A DNA stretch of 64,000 bases from NCBI RefSeq assembly GCF_001613505.1, contig NZ_BDCM01000012.1, forward strand, positions 372,001 to 436,000. Direction: 5' to 3'. This DNA is from Nocardia mikamii NBRC 108933. Its GTDB lineage: Bacteria > Actinomycetota > Actinomycetes > Mycobacteriales > Mycobacteriaceae. Position numbers and translations under genes: made by a program. Below, one piece after another: positions 22,372-31,714 of this stretch (position 1 is the stretch's first letter; every line of letters starts with the position of its first letter). The notes under the pieces were generated by a model, which ran no database searches, had not been told where the DNA came from, and was given only the letters and a program-made list of their open reading frames with translations.

Positions 22372-23880
22372 ATGGCCGTCTCGCACAGCACCGTCTCGCA
22401 CGCGGAAGGGACCACCGTCCACCTCCGGACGCCGGGCGAATCGTTCGCCACCGGACCGCAGCGCGCGGCGACGCCGCCGTCGGCGACGATCCCCACCGCG
22501 GCGGAATTCGGACCGCCGCGGCAGTTGAGCGCCCTGGACCTGCATCTGCTGGACAGCGAAACCGCCTCGGCGCCGATGCATATCGGCGCCGTCATGCTGC
22601 TCGATTCGGGCCGCTCGCCGCGCGGCGCGCTGGATGTCGGCGCACTGCGGCGGCTGTTCGCCGCGCGGCTGCACCTGGTGGCCCCGCTGCGCCGCCGGGT
22701 ACGCACCGTGCCACTGGGCCTCGACGAGCCGTACTGGGACGATTGCGCCACCGTCGATCTCGGTTTCCACGTGCGCGAGGTGCGACTGCCCGACGGGGCG
22801 ACCGACGCCGACCTCGCCGACTATGTCGCACGCCGCCATGCCCAGCCGCTCGACCGATCCCGCCCGCTGTGGGAATGCCACCTCGTCTCCGGACTCTCGG
22901 ACGGCCGCCAGGCGGTCTACACGAAGGTGCACCACGCGGTGATCGACGGTGTGTCCGCGGCGGAGATCATGGGGGCGATCCTCGACGTCTCCGAAACCCC
23001 CACGGCCACACCGCCTCCCGAGGGCGGTATCCGCCGCGACCGCACGCCGTCGATGATCGGGATGCTGGCCCGCAGCGCTCCCAAGGCGGTGACCCGCCAA
23101 TCGGCCCGCACGCGCGCGGCGCTCGACGCGGTCCCGACACTGCTACGCACCCGGGACGCCTTCCGCGCCAAACACGACGACGTTCCGTTCAACCACCCGC
23201 TCACCACGACCCGCAGCGTCGCCTACACCTCGCTGCCCCTGGATGCGGTCAAGGCGATCAAGAAGTCGATCGACGGCACGGTCAACGATGTGGTGATGGC
23301 ACTGTGCACCTCGGCGCTGCGCAACTGGATGCTCGACCGCGAAATCCCCATCGACCGGCCGCTGCTGGCCGCGATCCCGGTTTCGGTGCGCACGCCCGAA
23401 CAGTTGGGCACCGCGGGTAATCAGTTCTCGCTCATGCTGTCCCCGCTGCCGATCGGTGAGCACGATGCGCACGCCCGGCTGAAACTGCTGCACAACAATC
23501 TGCTCGTGGCCAAGGACCGGTTCGGCAAACAGCCACCGACGCTGCTGCACGAACTGACCACACTGCTCACACCGGCCCTGCACGGCCTGCCGACCCGAGC
23601 GCTGCTACGTGCCGCCGCCCGCACCCTCCCTCTGGTCAACCTGATCGTCTCGAATGTCCCGGGACCGCAGATTCCGCTGTATCTCCACGGTATCCGCGTG
23701 CTGGCCAGCTATCCGGTCTCGGTGCTCACCGAGTTGTCCGGCGGCCTGAACATCACCGTGATGTCCTACGACGGGCACCTCGATTTCGGTATCGTCGCCT
23801 GCCCGGAGGCGGTTCCCGATGTCTGGGAGATCACCACCCATTTGGCGGACGCGCTGGCGGAGTTGCAGCGGAGCTTGTGA
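22372..23880 (+). CDS. wax ester synthase/diacylglycerol acyltransferase (WS/DGAT)
   Basis: A 502-residue enzyme. The catalytic HHxxxDG motif is VHHAVIDG at residues 187-193. Other family parts are LSALDLHLLDSETASAPMHIGAVML near the start, YVARRHAQPLDRSRPLWECHL, NDVVMALCTSALRNWML and NLIVSNVPGPQIPLYLHG. It would esterify diacylglycerol or fatty alcohols with acyl-CoA to make storage lipid, as Tgs1 does in dormant mycobacteria. An N-terminal ~50-residue polar extension is longer than usual. The ATG is preceded by GGGAGG. A possible regulatory dyad lies upstream. Confidence 0.92.
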   Translation: MAVSHSTVSHAEGTTVHLRTPGESFATGPQRAATPPSATIPTAAEFGPPRQLSALDLHLLDSETASAPMHIGAVMLLDSGRSPRGALDVGALRRLFAARLHLVAPLRRRVRTVPLGLDEPYWDDCATVDLGFHVREVRLPDGATDADLADYVARRHAQPLDRSRPLWECHLVSGLSDGRQAVYTKVHHAVIDGVSAAEIMGAILDVSETPTATPPPEGGIRRDRTPSMIGMLARSAPKAVTRQSARTRAALDAVPTLLRTRDAFRAKHDDVPFNHPLTTTRSVAYTSLPLDAVKAIKKSIDGTVNDVVMALCTSALRNWMLDREIPIDRPLLAAIPVSVRTPEQLGTAGNQFSLMLSPLPIGEHDAHARLKLLHNNLLVAKDRFGKQPPTLLHELTTLLTPALHGLPTRALLRAAARTLPLVNLIVSNVPGPQIPLYLHGIRVLASYPVSVLTELSGGLNITVMSYDGHLDFGIVACPEAVPDVWEITTHLADALAELQRSL

Positions 23881-23902
23881 TGCGGCGCCCACCCTTTGGT
23901 AA

Positions 23903-23931
23903 TATGACTCTCTTATAGAGAGAATGTCATA
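23903..23931. promoter_or_regulatory. dyad upstream of the thioesterase gene
   Basis: Outer arms TATGAC and GTCATA enclose a perfect CTCTC-TTATA-GAGAG (23908-23922). It is an AT-rich island in GC-rich DNA, 15-44 bp before the ATG, so it could contain both the -10 and a repressor site. Confidence 0.45.
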
Positions 23932-23946
23932 TACACAAGGGGGCCG

Positions 23947-24855
23947 ATGGCCGACGATCCGCATGCCGGAGCGGGCCCGGGCGGGCCACCCTGGAGCCAA
24001 GCCGAGCTGTCGCGCCTCATGGACGTACGTCCCTGTGGCGCAGGCCATTACGTCGCCCCCGCACATGGTCCGACCGTCCGTAACGTCGTCGAGGCCGGCC
24101 AGATGCTCGGCGACGCGATCGTGGCGGCCGCCAAGGAGGTACCCGGGCAGCGCGTGGTGTCGGCGTCGATGATCTTCTCGCGGGTCGCCGCCCACGACGC
24201 GCCGCTGGACGTCGAGGTCGAGGTGCTGCACTCGGGTCGCACCTACAGCACGGCACACGTCCGGATCCGGCAGGACGGCACCCTGCGGTGCGCGGGCACC
24301 GTACTGCTGGACGCCGGCGCACCCGATCTGATCCGTTCGGCGGCGCCGATGCCGAAGGTCGAACCGCCGGAAAAGCTGGCGGCGCTGGATATTCCGGGCA
24401 CGGAGGTGGACGGCCGGGACATGCGCGTAGCCGGCGACGGGTACAGTCCCGACCCCGGACACGTCGGTCCTCCGGAACTGTTCGTGTGGACGCGATACCG
24501 CGACACGCCCGAGGCCGGCTGTCTGCATGCGGCACTGCTGGCGCACTCGTGTGCCCACTGGACGGTGGCCGCCGCATTGCGCCCGCATCCCGCCTACGGT
24601 GAATCGATGGCCCATTCCGCGATCTCGACCGGAATCACCATGGCCACCATCACCTTTCACGACGAGGCGGATGTGACACAGTGGCTGCTGTACAGCACCC
24701 GCGTCATCTACGCCGGACGCGGCCACGCCCAGAGCGAAGGACAGGTACACGCCGCCGACGGACGACTGATGGCGTCCTACAGCGTGCACGCGATGGTGCG
24801 AGCGTTCCGGCCCGCCGATACCGCCGCCCGCACCCGCTCCGGCACCGTACTCTGA
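23947..24855 (+). CDS. acyl-CoA thioesterase II-like double-hotdog protein
   Basis: A 302-residue protein with two hotdog domains in the TesB manner. VVSASMIFSRVAAHDAPLDVEVEVLHSGRTYSTAHVRI in the first half matches the TesB-type SxxxxFLRPA...EVEVLRxGRS pattern. MAHSAISTGITMATITFHDEADVTQWLLYSTR, GRGHAQSEGQV and GRLMASYSVHAMVR in the second half match its D-WLLY...G-G pattern. It probably hydrolyses acyl-CoA. The first 40 residues are Gly/Pro-rich and untypical. AAGGGGG precedes the ATG at a short distance. It is followed by the DUF427 gene 37 bp downstream. Confidence 0.7.
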   Translation: MADDPHAGAGPGGPPWSQAELSRLMDVRPCGAGHYVAPAHGPTVRNVVEAGQMLGDAIVAAAKEVPGQRVVSASMIFSRVAAHDAPLDVEVEVLHSGRTYSTAHVRIRQDGTLRCAGTVLLDAGAPDLIRSAAPMPKVEPPEKLAALDIPGTEVDGRDMRVAGDGYSPDPGHVGPPELFVWTRYRDTPEAGCLHAALLAHSCAHWTVAAALRPHPAYGESMAHSAISTGITMATITFHDEADVTQWLLYSTRVIYAGRGHAQSEGQVHAADGRLMASYSVHAMVRAFRPADTAARTRSGTVL

Positions 24856-24892
24856 CCACCGGCCATCGGGGGAACACATCTCGGAGGAACAC

Positions 24893-25321
24893 ATGGAATC
24901 GTCCGGCTTCGCCGATTGGCCCGACTATCGCATCGACGTGCGGCGAATTCGCAATCTGGTCCGCGTCCTGCACGAGGATCGGGTACTGGCCGAGACCACC
25001 GCGAGCCTGCTCGTCGCCGAACAGGACCACGGGATCGTGTTCTACATACCGGTCGCCGATATCCGCTTCGACCTGCTCACCCTGGACGAACAGCTCACCT
25101 CCCGCTGCCCCTTCAAGGGCTGGGCCCGGTATTGGCGCCCGAACGACAGCGACGAGCCCATCGCGTGGGAGTATCACGAGCCCTATCCGGAGGTGGCGTT
25201 GATCCGGGACCACATCGGCTTCTATCAGGATCGCGTCCGCCTCGAGATCGGTGTGGCGGATCCGGCCGTGTCCGGACTGCGGCACCGACCCGAATCCGGC
25301 CGGCCACCGCACGCCGGGTAA
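24893..25321 (+). CDS. DUF427 domain protein
   Basis: A 142-residue protein of the DUF427 family: RVLAETTASLLVAEQDHGIVFYIPVADIRFDLL, then SRCPFKGWARYW and IAWEYHEPYPEVALIRDHIGFYQDRV are the conserved parts. The fold is a small beta structure and no activity is established. AGGAG eight bases upstream supports the ATG. Probably co-transcribed with the thioesterase. Ends 11 bp from the convergent fatty acid hydroxylase gene. Confidence 0.85.
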   Translation: MESSGFADWPDYRIDVRRIRNLVRVLHEDRVLAETTASLLVAEQDHGIVFYIPVADIRFDLLTLDEQLTSRCPFKGWARYWRPNDSDEPIAWEYHEPYPEVALIRDHIGFYQDRVRLEIGVADPAVSGLRHRPESGRPPHAG

Positions 25322-25332
25322 CCCACCGGCCC

Positions 25333-26226
25333 TCAGCATCCTCCGTCCGGGGTGAAGGGATGGCGCAACTGTGCCGAATAGGCGGTGGGATAGTGCGGTT
25401 TCGCCGCCATACCGAGTTCGGCGGAGCTGAATCGGCGCGCCGGATCGTAGAAGTAGGTCCGGTAGAGGTGGTCCCAGATCAGCGTGAAGAGCCCGAAGTT
25501 CACGTCCCCGACACCGGCCCATCTGAGGTGGTGGAAGCGGTGTCCCGCGTTGAGGGCGAGCACGTAGGTCGCGGGGCCGACGCGGTAGTCGGCATTGGAA
25601 TGCTGGAGCAGCAGTTGCACGGCGACGGCCAGAGCCAGCACGCCGGCGACGGAGACCGGCAGGCCGACCAGGATCAACGGCGCCACCCCCGCGGCCGTTT
25701 CGATCGCCTGGTGCAGAGGGTGTTTCATCAGGCCGTTGAGTCCGTAGAACCGGGTGACGCTGTGGTGCACGGCATGGAATCGCCACAGGACACCGAGCTT
25801 GTGGCTGGCCAGATGCGTGGTCGTGATGCCGAAATCGGCGACCAGGATCGCCACCAGGACCTGAGCGAGGAACGGCCAGTGCCGCGGCCAGAGATCCGGG
25901 GCCGGGACCACGGACGCCAGCAGCGGAATCACCGCCACACCGGCCAGGATCATCGTTTCGTTCACCGCGGCATGGATACGGTCGCGGCGGGTGTCGTCGT
26001 GGTCGGTGTTCCACGACCGCTCGTACGGGATGACCCGCTCGGCGAGGAACGAGGCCACGACTGCGATCACCAGCAGGGGTAACAACCACACCTCCGCAAC
26101 GCCGGCGGCCGACAGCGCGATCGCGGCACCGTCGACACCCGAGACCATGAACGGCACGTAGACATAACTCAGAATCCGCTGCGAGACAGTGTGTTTCGCA
26201 GTATTCGCAGGGGTTGTATCGGTCAC
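25333..26226 (-). CDS. sterol desaturase/fatty acid hydroxylase family membrane protein
   Basis: A 297-residue membrane protein with 4-5 hydrophobic segments and the di-iron histidine clusters of this superfamily: HLASHKLGVLWRFHAVHHS, LMKHPLHQ, and HRFHHLRW near the C-terminus. These enzymes use O2 to hydroxylate or desaturate lipids. The substrate is not evident. It is preceded by an AraC-family gene on the same strand with 46 bp between them. Confidence 0.85.
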   Translation of the reverse strand: MTDTTPANTAKHTVSQRILSYVYVPFMVSGVDGAAIALSAAGVAEVWLLPLLVIAVVASFLAERVIPYERSWNTDHDDTRRDRIHAAVNETMILAGVAVIPLLASVVPAPDLWPRHWPFLAQVLVAILVADFGITTTHLASHKLGVLWRFHAVHHSVTRFYGLNGLMKHPLHQAIETAAGVAPLILVGLPVSVAGVLALAVAVQLLLQHSNADYRVGPATYVLALNAGHRFHHLRWAGVGDVNFGLFTLIWDHLYRTYFYDPARRFSSAELGMAAKPHYPTAYSAQLRHPFTPDGGC

Positions 26227-26272
26227 CGTTCCAGCCTGGAGGAACCGCCGCGGATGCGATTGAACGATTCGG

Positions 26273-27109
26273 CTAGATCGCGGAACCGATCTCCACGCGG
26301 ACAGTGCGACTCAGCGCGGACGGCGGCAGGCCGAAGGTGGCGCGACAGGTCCGCGACAGATGCGCGCTGTCGGCGAATCCGGCCGCATGCGCCGCCGCGG
26401 TCACGTCGTCGCCGGCGGCCGTCCGCGCGACGGCGGTCATGACCCGCAACCACAGCACGTACCGGCGCAGCGGCAATCCGACCTGATCGGTGAACACATG
26501 TGTCAGCCGGCTCGTCGAGATCCCCACCCGCTCGGCGAGTGTGCCGGTGCGCACCGGGCCCTGCGCGATCAGCTCCGGCAGCAGTTCGAGCGCGGCGCTG
26601 ACACCGGGGTGCCGCGCCGGCCGCACGGCCCCGGCGCCCACCGACCTGGTCAGCGCCGACACCGCGGCGCGCGGATCGCCGCTCGCGGGATCGAGACCGG
26701 CCAGCACGTCGGTGTCCGCCCAGGACGCACCGAGACGATTTTCCACCGCGCTACCCAGCGCGGATTCGGGATCGATGAACAGCGCGACGGCCGGCTGCGC
26801 ACCGGCCGTGATCGCATGTCCGGTATCGGAGGGAATCCCCATCCGGCCTCCGGTGTGCACGCGCCCGTGGTCGTCGACCACCCGCAGTTCCCCCGCCGCG
26901 ACCATCAGCTGCACCGCATGGTGGGCATGCCGCTCGGTCGGTCCGATGGCGCCCGCGTACGCCAGCACGCCCGGCAACAGCAGGGCCGCGCCGGACCACC
27001 GTCCCGGACCCGGAACATTCGACGCCACAGCGGGTGTCGGACGATGGAGCGCCGCGTCGGCACCCTCGCCCGGGAACGAGCCTTCGGCATCGCAGACGTC
27101 ACTCGGCAT
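26273..27109 (-). CDS. AraC-family transcriptional regulator
   Basis: About 278 residues. The C-terminal double HTH is clear: LAERVGISTSRLTHVFTDQVGLPLRRYVLWLRVMTAV for the first, then AAHAAGFADSAHLSRTCRATFGLPPSAL for the second. The N-terminal ~150 residues have a cupin-like part (HAHHAVQLMVAAGELRV) that probably binds a ligand. Start chosen at an ATG at 27109; earlier ATGs at 27121 and 27154 are possible. Candidate regulator of the adjacent fatty acid hydroxylase gene. Confidence 0.85.
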   Translation of the reverse strand: MPSDVCDAEGSFPGEGADAALHRPTPAVASNVPGPGRWSGAALLLPGVLAYAGAIGPTERHAHHAVQLMVAAGELRVVDDHGRVHTGGRMGIPSDTGHAITAGAQPAVALFIDPESALGSAVENRLGASWADTDVLAGLDPASGDPRAAVSALTRSVGAGAVRPARHPGVSAALELLPELIAQGPVRTGTLAERVGISTSRLTHVFTDQVGLPLRRYVLWLRVMTAVARTAAGDDVTAAAHAAGFADSAHLSRTCRATFGLPPSALSRTVRVEIGSAI

Positions 27110-27181
27110 GCCTCGAACCATAGGGCGGCACGCGCGCCACGCCCGTCCCCGCACACCGGCGCAACGACCGCCGGATCGAGA

Positions 27182-27673
27182 TCAGGCGAGGACCTCCTGA
27201 AGTTTGCCGGTGGCGACGTCGAACACGAATCCGCGCAGTGAGGTCGTCTTCGTCACGAACGGGCTGGCCTCGATGCGCCGGATCGACTGGCGCACATCCA
27301 CATCCAGATCGTCGAAGGCCTCCGCCGCCCAGGCGGGCTTCAGGCCGGTCTCGTCCTGGATTCCGCGTTTGAACTCGTCGTCGGTGAAGGTCAGCATGCC
27401 GCAGTCGGTGTGATGGATGAGGATGATCTCCGTAGTGCCCAGCAACCGCTGACTGATGGCCAGCGAACGGATCTCGTCGTCGGTCACCACCCCGCCCGCG
27501 TTGCGGATGACATGGGCCTCACCCTCCTGGAGTCCGAGGATGCGGTAGACGTCGAGCCGCGCATCCATGCACGCCACCACGGCGACGTGCTTACTCGGCG
27601 GCAGCGGAAGCGGTCCGCTGAACTGTGCCGCGTAGTCGGCATTGTTGGCCAAGAGCTCATCTGTCACAGTCAT
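27182..27673 (-). CDS. beta-class carbonic anhydrase
   Basis: A 163-residue enzyme. The zinc ligands are visible: CMDAR (C35, with D37 and R39) and HHTDCGM (H88, C91). It interconverts CO2 and bicarbonate in the cytosol. It is of the short, plant-type-like group common in actinobacteria (Rv1284 type). The ATG at 27673 is chosen for its AAGGG upstream; an in-frame ATG 11 codons earlier is possible. No partner transporter is adjacent. Confidence 0.92.
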   Translation of the reverse strand: MTVTDELLANNADYAAQFSGPLPLPPSKHVAVVACMDARLDVYRILGLQEGEAHVIRNAGGVVTDDEIRSLAISQRLLGTTEIILIHHTDCGMLTFTDDEFKRGIQDETGLKPAWAAEAFDDLDVDVRQSIRRIEASPFVTKTTSLRGFVFDVATGKLQEVLA

Positions 27674-27828
27674 GATCGCGCCCTTCGTCGGGGTAAGTGC
27701 GGACATTCACATGTGCGCATGGATCATGCCTGCCGGCAGCCGCGAACACCAGGTATTCGCTCAGCGTGAAGTCAACGGTTGCCGATCATGTGACATGAAC
27801 GCCGCGATCGGCTGCCACCGGGCCGGGA

Positions 27829-29160
27829 TCACGGACGCATCGTCTTCACCGCCTGCGTGATGCGGGATTCCGGGTGGGCGCGGCGGGTGCGCAGGCCGTT
27901 CACCAGCGCGAGCACGGCGCCCAAACCGACCAGGATCAGGCCGCGCGCCCAGATCTCGGCGTCGATGCGGGTGAACAGGTAGAGGCAGGAGGCCAGCGCC
28001 AGCCAGGGAACGAGCGCAGGGACACGGAAGTGGTCGGTGTCGACGGGATGGCGGCGCTCGAGCAGAACCGAGCAGTTGACCGCCGCGAAGACGACGAGCA
28101 GAAGCAGGACCAGGGTTTCGGCCAGCACCGCGACCTCGCCGGTGAGCGCGAGGGCGATGGATGCTCCCGAGGTCACCACCACCGCCACCCAGGGAGTGCG
28201 GCGGCCGGGAAGCAGGCGGGTGAGCACCGCCGGCAGCAGTCCGTCGCGAGCCATGCCGTAGGCGAGCCGCGAGGCCATGATGCCGGTCAGCAAGGCACCG
28301 TTGGCGACGGCGACCAACGCGATGACACTGAACAACCGGTCGGGCACGCCGCCGGCCCGGCGCACCACCTCGAGCAGCGGACCGCTCGACCGCGCCAGTT
28401 CATCGGTGGGCACGGCGGCGCTGGCGACCACACCGACCAGCACGTACACCACTCCGGCGGTGAGCAGGGCGCCGAACAGCGCGATCGGGTACGAGCGCCG
28501 CGGATCACGCACCTCCTCAGCGAGATTCACCGAGGTCTCGAAACCCACGAAGGAGTAGAAAGCCAGCACGGTACCCGCGAGCACCGCCGCGACCGGACCG
28601 TGTTCCGCGGTGCCGATCTCGGTGAGCCTGCCGGGATCGGCGTCACCGCGCAGCAGGATCCACGCGCCCAGGCCGATGATCAGCACCAGCCCGCTGAGCT
28701 CGACCAGGCTCGCCGCCACATTGGCGCGCAACGATTCCTTGATCCCGCGGATGTTGAGCGCCGCCAGCGCGACCAGGAAGACGACGATGACGACCGCGGT
28801 CGGCGCGGACACGATCGCCTGGAGATAGTCACCGGCGAACGCCCGGGCCAGCGCTCCCACCGACACCACGCCCGCGGCGAGCATGCAGAAGCCGACCAGT
28901 GAGCCGGCGGCCGGTCCCAGCGCCCGCGTCGCATAGTGCGCGGAGCCGCCCGCCCGCGGATACTTCGTCGCCAGTTCGGCATACGACGCCGCGGTGAGGG
29001 TGGCCATGCCGAGCGCGACGGCCAGCGGTAACCACACCGCACCGCCCGACGCCTGAGCGACGGAACCGATCAGCACGTAGACCCCGGCTCCGAGCACGTC
29101 GCCCAGGATGAAGAAGTACAGCAGAGGCGTACTGACGGCGCGCTTCAAGGAATGGGGCAT
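27829..29160 (-). CDS. APC-family amino acid permease
   Basis: About 443 residues with 12 hydrophobic segments. The first helix has FFILGDVLGAGVYVLIGSVA, the glycine-rich unwound helix of APC transporters; FYSFVGFETSVNLAEEVRDPRRSYP is the conserved helix 6 to loop part. It imports amino acids or polyamines, substrate unknown. The ATG at 29160 is chosen over a GTG three codons earlier. A SigF-like promoter overlaps the upstream region and would give a very short or absent leader. Confidence 0.88.
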   Translation of the reverse strand: MPHSLKRAVSTPLLYFFILGDVLGAGVYVLIGSVAQASGGAVWLPLAVALGMATLTAASYAELATKYPRAGGSAHYATRALGPAAGSLVGFCMLAAGVVSVGALARAFAGDYLQAIVSAPTAVVIVVFLVALAALNIRGIKESLRANVAASLVELSGLVLIIGLGAWILLRGDADPGRLTEIGTAEHGPVAAVLAGTVLAFYSFVGFETSVNLAEEVRDPRRSYPIALFGALLTAGVVYVLVGVVASAAVPTDELARSSGPLLEVVRRAGGVPDRLFSVIALVAVANGALLTGIMASRLAYGMARDGLLPAVLTRLLPGRRTPWVAVVVTSGASIALALTGEVAVLAETLVLLLLVVFAAVNCSVLLERRHPVDTDHFRVPALVPWLALASCLYLFTRIDAEIWARGLILVGLGAVLALVNGLRTRRAHPESRITQAVKTMRP

Positions 29161-29169
29161 ACCGGCCAC

Positions 29170-29194
29170 GTACCCGCCCAGCGCGCATCGAACC
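29170..29194 (-). promoter_or_regulatory. possible SigF-like promoter of the permease gene
   Basis: Minus strand GGTTC (29190-29194) and GGGTAC (29170-29175) with a spacer of 14. Both hexamers deviate by one base from the SigF pattern. Position just before the start codon implies a leaderless or nearly leaderless transcript. Confidence 0.3.
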
Positions 29195-29214
29195 GGACGG
29201 TGGCGTTCGCGGCC

Positions 29215-29589
29215 CTACCGGCGAGCGCACTCCACCTCGATCCAGCGGCAGATGAGGTCCACGACGTATTCACGCTCCCGCGTGGTCAGTTCGCGGCCCT
29301 TGGCGATGCCGTGCGTGCGCTGCAGACAGCTGCGACAGCACGTGGCGGTGGCGTGCTGAGCACGAAAGACCGGATGCCCGCCCCAGGGAGTCTGCTTCCC
29401 GTCCTTGGCTGGATGAGCAGGTGCGAGCCGCGTGCCGATGAGGTCGGCAGCGTGTTCCCGCACCACCGTCATGCCGCGCAGCGCGACGAACTCCACCTCG
29501 GGCGCGCGCAGGTGGAACTTCGCCCGGAACGGCTGCCGGGCGATGGCGTCGAGGCGAGCGTCGAGGGTGGTGTGGTCCAGCCGCACCAC
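29215..29589 (-). CDS. DUF4186 family protein
   Basis: A 124-residue protein. The family text is LDAIARQPFRAKFHLR, DGKQTPWGGHPVFRAQHATATCCRSCLQRTHGIAKGREL, with a CC..C cluster and nearby His residues that could bind metal. DUF4186 has no assigned function. It ends as a compact single-domain protein and is six bases downstream of the GH15 gene's stop side, with which it is likely co-transcribed. Confidence 0.85.
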   Translation of the reverse strand: MVRLDHTTLDARLDAIARQPFRAKFHLRAPEVEFVALRGMTVVREHAADLIGTRLAPAHPAKDGKQTPWGGHPVFRAQHATATCCRSCLQRTHGIAKGRELTTREREYVVDLICRWIEVECARR

Positions 29590-29595
29590 ACCACC

Positions 29596-31542
29596 CTAGA
29601 TATGGATGTATCCGCCGGTGAGCATGCCGTCGTCGAGGCGCGGGGCGATGGACTCTCCCCCGAGCGCGGTGCGCAGCTCGATCTGCTCGTCCCGGACGAC
29701 GTGCATGACGGCATTGATCAACGCCAGGTGCGTGAACGCCTGGGGATAGTTGCCCCAGTGCCGGCCCGTCACCGGGTCGATCTCCTCGGCGTAGAGGCCC
29801 AGCGGGCTGGCGTAGCCGAGCAATTTCTCGCACAACTGTTTGGCGCGGTGATTTTCACCGATTTCCGAGAGTGCGGACACCAGCCAGAACGAGCAGATCG
29901 TGAACGTGCCTTCGGCCCCGGCGAACCCGTCGTCGGTTTCGTCGGTGCGATAGCGCAGGACGAGTCCGTCACTGGTCAGTTCGTCGGCGATGGCGAGCAC
30001 CGTTTTACGGACGCGTTCGTCGTCGGGAGGAAGGAACCGGACCAGCGGGATGAGCAGTGTCGAGGCGTCCAGCGCCGTGCTGCCGTAGTACTGGGTGAAC
30101 ACACCCCGCGAGTCGACGGCGTTGGCGCAGACGTCGGCGCGGATCTCGTCGGCCGCACGCTGCCAGCGGGCGGCGCGTTCGAAGTCCTGGTGGATGCGGG
30201 CCAGTCGCGCGCCACGATCGGCGGCGACCCAGCACATGACCTTGCTGGAGGTGAAGTGCTGCGGCTTGCCGCGCACTTCCCAGATACCGTGGTCGGGTTC
30301 GCGCCACACCGCGAGCGCGCTTTTGACCGCCCAGCGCAGCAGCGGCCAGGTGCGCGCGTCGATCTGATCCTGATGGCGGGCGTAGAGGTAGACCGAGTCC
30401 AGCGCCGCGCCCCAGACATCGTGCTGGCGTTGGCGATACGCGTCGTTGCCGACTCGCACCGGGGAGGCGTTCTCGTAGCCCCGCAGGTTGTCCAGGGTGT
30501 GTTCGCGCAGGTCGGTTTCGCCGCCGATGCCGTAGACGATCTGCATGTCCTGGGCGTTCTCGGCCAGATTGATGATGTGGGAGAAGTAGTCGTTGGCTTC
30601 CCAGTTGAAGCCCAATGTGTACAGCCCCCACAGCGCGAAGGCCGAATCCCGGACCCAGGTGTAGCGATAGTCCCAATTACGTTCTCCGCCAGGGGTTTCC
30701 GGTAGCGAGGTGGTCGGCGCGGCGACGATGGCGCCGGTCGGGGCGAAGGTGAGGCCCTTCAGGGTCAGCGCGCTGCGCGTGAGCTGGGCGCTCCAGGGAT
30801 GGTCCGGGAACCGGCCGCCGGCCAGCCAGTGCCGCCAGTGATGGACGGTCCCGACCAGGCGCCGATTGGCCTCTTCGACGGTTTCGGGAGCCTCCCGGCT
30901 GCCCCACGACAGCGCACAGAAGCGGGTATCGCCGCTCTTGAGCAGGGTGCGGGCCACCGCGCGCGAGCCCTCGATACCCAGGCGCAGATCGGTGGTCAGC
31001 CGCAACGGCAGATCGACACCGTCGGCGCCGGCCTGGGCCAGGTGGTAGCTGTCGAGGTATTCCCAGGCGGCTCGCGCTCGCCCGTAGTCGTATGCGGGCT
31101 GACAGTCCAGCACGAACTGGATCTGCCCGGTCTCGCAGTGCACGATGCGCAGCAGGATGTGTTCGGCGTCGTAGTCGGTGGGCGCACGGCGGTGCGCGCT
31201 GCGACCGGGTTGCTGGTGCCGCCACGGGCCGACGAGCAGGACGTCGCGAACGGTTGCCCATCCTTCGCCACTGCGCCAGCTCGTCTCCATGACCATCGTG
31301 CCGGGGATGTAGCGGCGATCGGCCGGAGCCGCGATGTCGTCGGGCGCGAAGCGGAACGACCCGGCGGAGCGATCGAGGATCGCGCCGAAGACGCTGGGGG
31401 AATCCATACGGGGCAAGCACATCCATTCGATGGCGCCACTGGGCCCGATCAGGGCTGTGACCTCGGAATCGGAGATGAACGCATAGTCGTCGATGCGCGG
31501 GAAAGCGGTGACCCGGGGCGTGTGTTCCGGATGGTCGTTCAT
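29596..31542 (-). CDS. GH15 family glucoamylase/trehalase
   Basis: A 648-residue enzyme. The N-terminal beta-sandwich begins IDDYAFISDSEVTALIGPSGAIEWMCLPRMDSPSVFGAIL, then an (alpha/alpha)6 barrel with NWDYRYTWVRDSAFALWGLY and a late GTFTICSFWLVSALSEIGE carrying a likely catalytic acid. The closest known type is the mycobacterial GH15 trehalase (Rv2402 type), which hydrolyses trehalose. A glucoamylase is the alternative. ATG at 31542 with GGGAG six bases upstream; a long in-frame extension further upstream is not likely. The next gene on the plus strand diverges. Confidence 0.85.
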   Translation of the reverse strand: MNDHPEHTPRVTAFPRIDDYAFISDSEVTALIGPSGAIEWMCLPRMDSPSVFGAILDRSAGSFRFAPDDIAAPADRRYIPGTMVMETSWRSGEGWATVRDVLLVGPWRHQQPGRSAHRRAPTDYDAEHILLRIVHCETGQIQFVLDCQPAYDYGRARAAWEYLDSYHLAQAGADGVDLPLRLTTDLRLGIEGSRAVARTLLKSGDTRFCALSWGSREAPETVEEANRRLVGTVHHWRHWLAGGRFPDHPWSAQLTRSALTLKGLTFAPTGAIVAAPTTSLPETPGGERNWDYRYTWVRDSAFALWGLYTLGFNWEANDYFSHIINLAENAQDMQIVYGIGGETDLREHTLDNLRGYENASPVRVGNDAYRQRQHDVWGAALDSVYLYARHQDQIDARTWPLLRWAVKSALAVWREPDHGIWEVRGKPQHFTSSKVMCWVAADRGARLARIHQDFERAARWQRAADEIRADVCANAVDSRGVFTQYYGSTALDASTLLIPLVRFLPPDDERVRKTVLAIADELTSDGLVLRYRTDETDDGFAGAEGTFTICSFWLVSALSEIGENHRAKQLCEKLLGYASPLGLYAEEIDPVTGRHWGNYPQAFTHLALINAVMHVVRDEQIELRTALGGESIAPRLDDGMLTGGYIHI

Positions 31543-31714
31543 GCGGTGCTCCCATTCGTCACCTGCTCGGCCCGCTCGGGCACTGCTTCGATCGTATGTC
31601 CGCCGGTGCGTGGTTTCTACCGGCACGGACCAGCCGATGCGTACATCAACCGTGTTCTCTGGAAATTTGCCAAATACCGCATGGGGGACCGCTTCGCCGG
31701 ACGACCATGGGAGG

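Noticed and set aside
31493-31714. Extended N-terminus of the membrane protein at 31715
   Set aside because: The extra ~74 residues are Arg/Ser-rich, overlap the divergent GH15 start region and do not look like protein.
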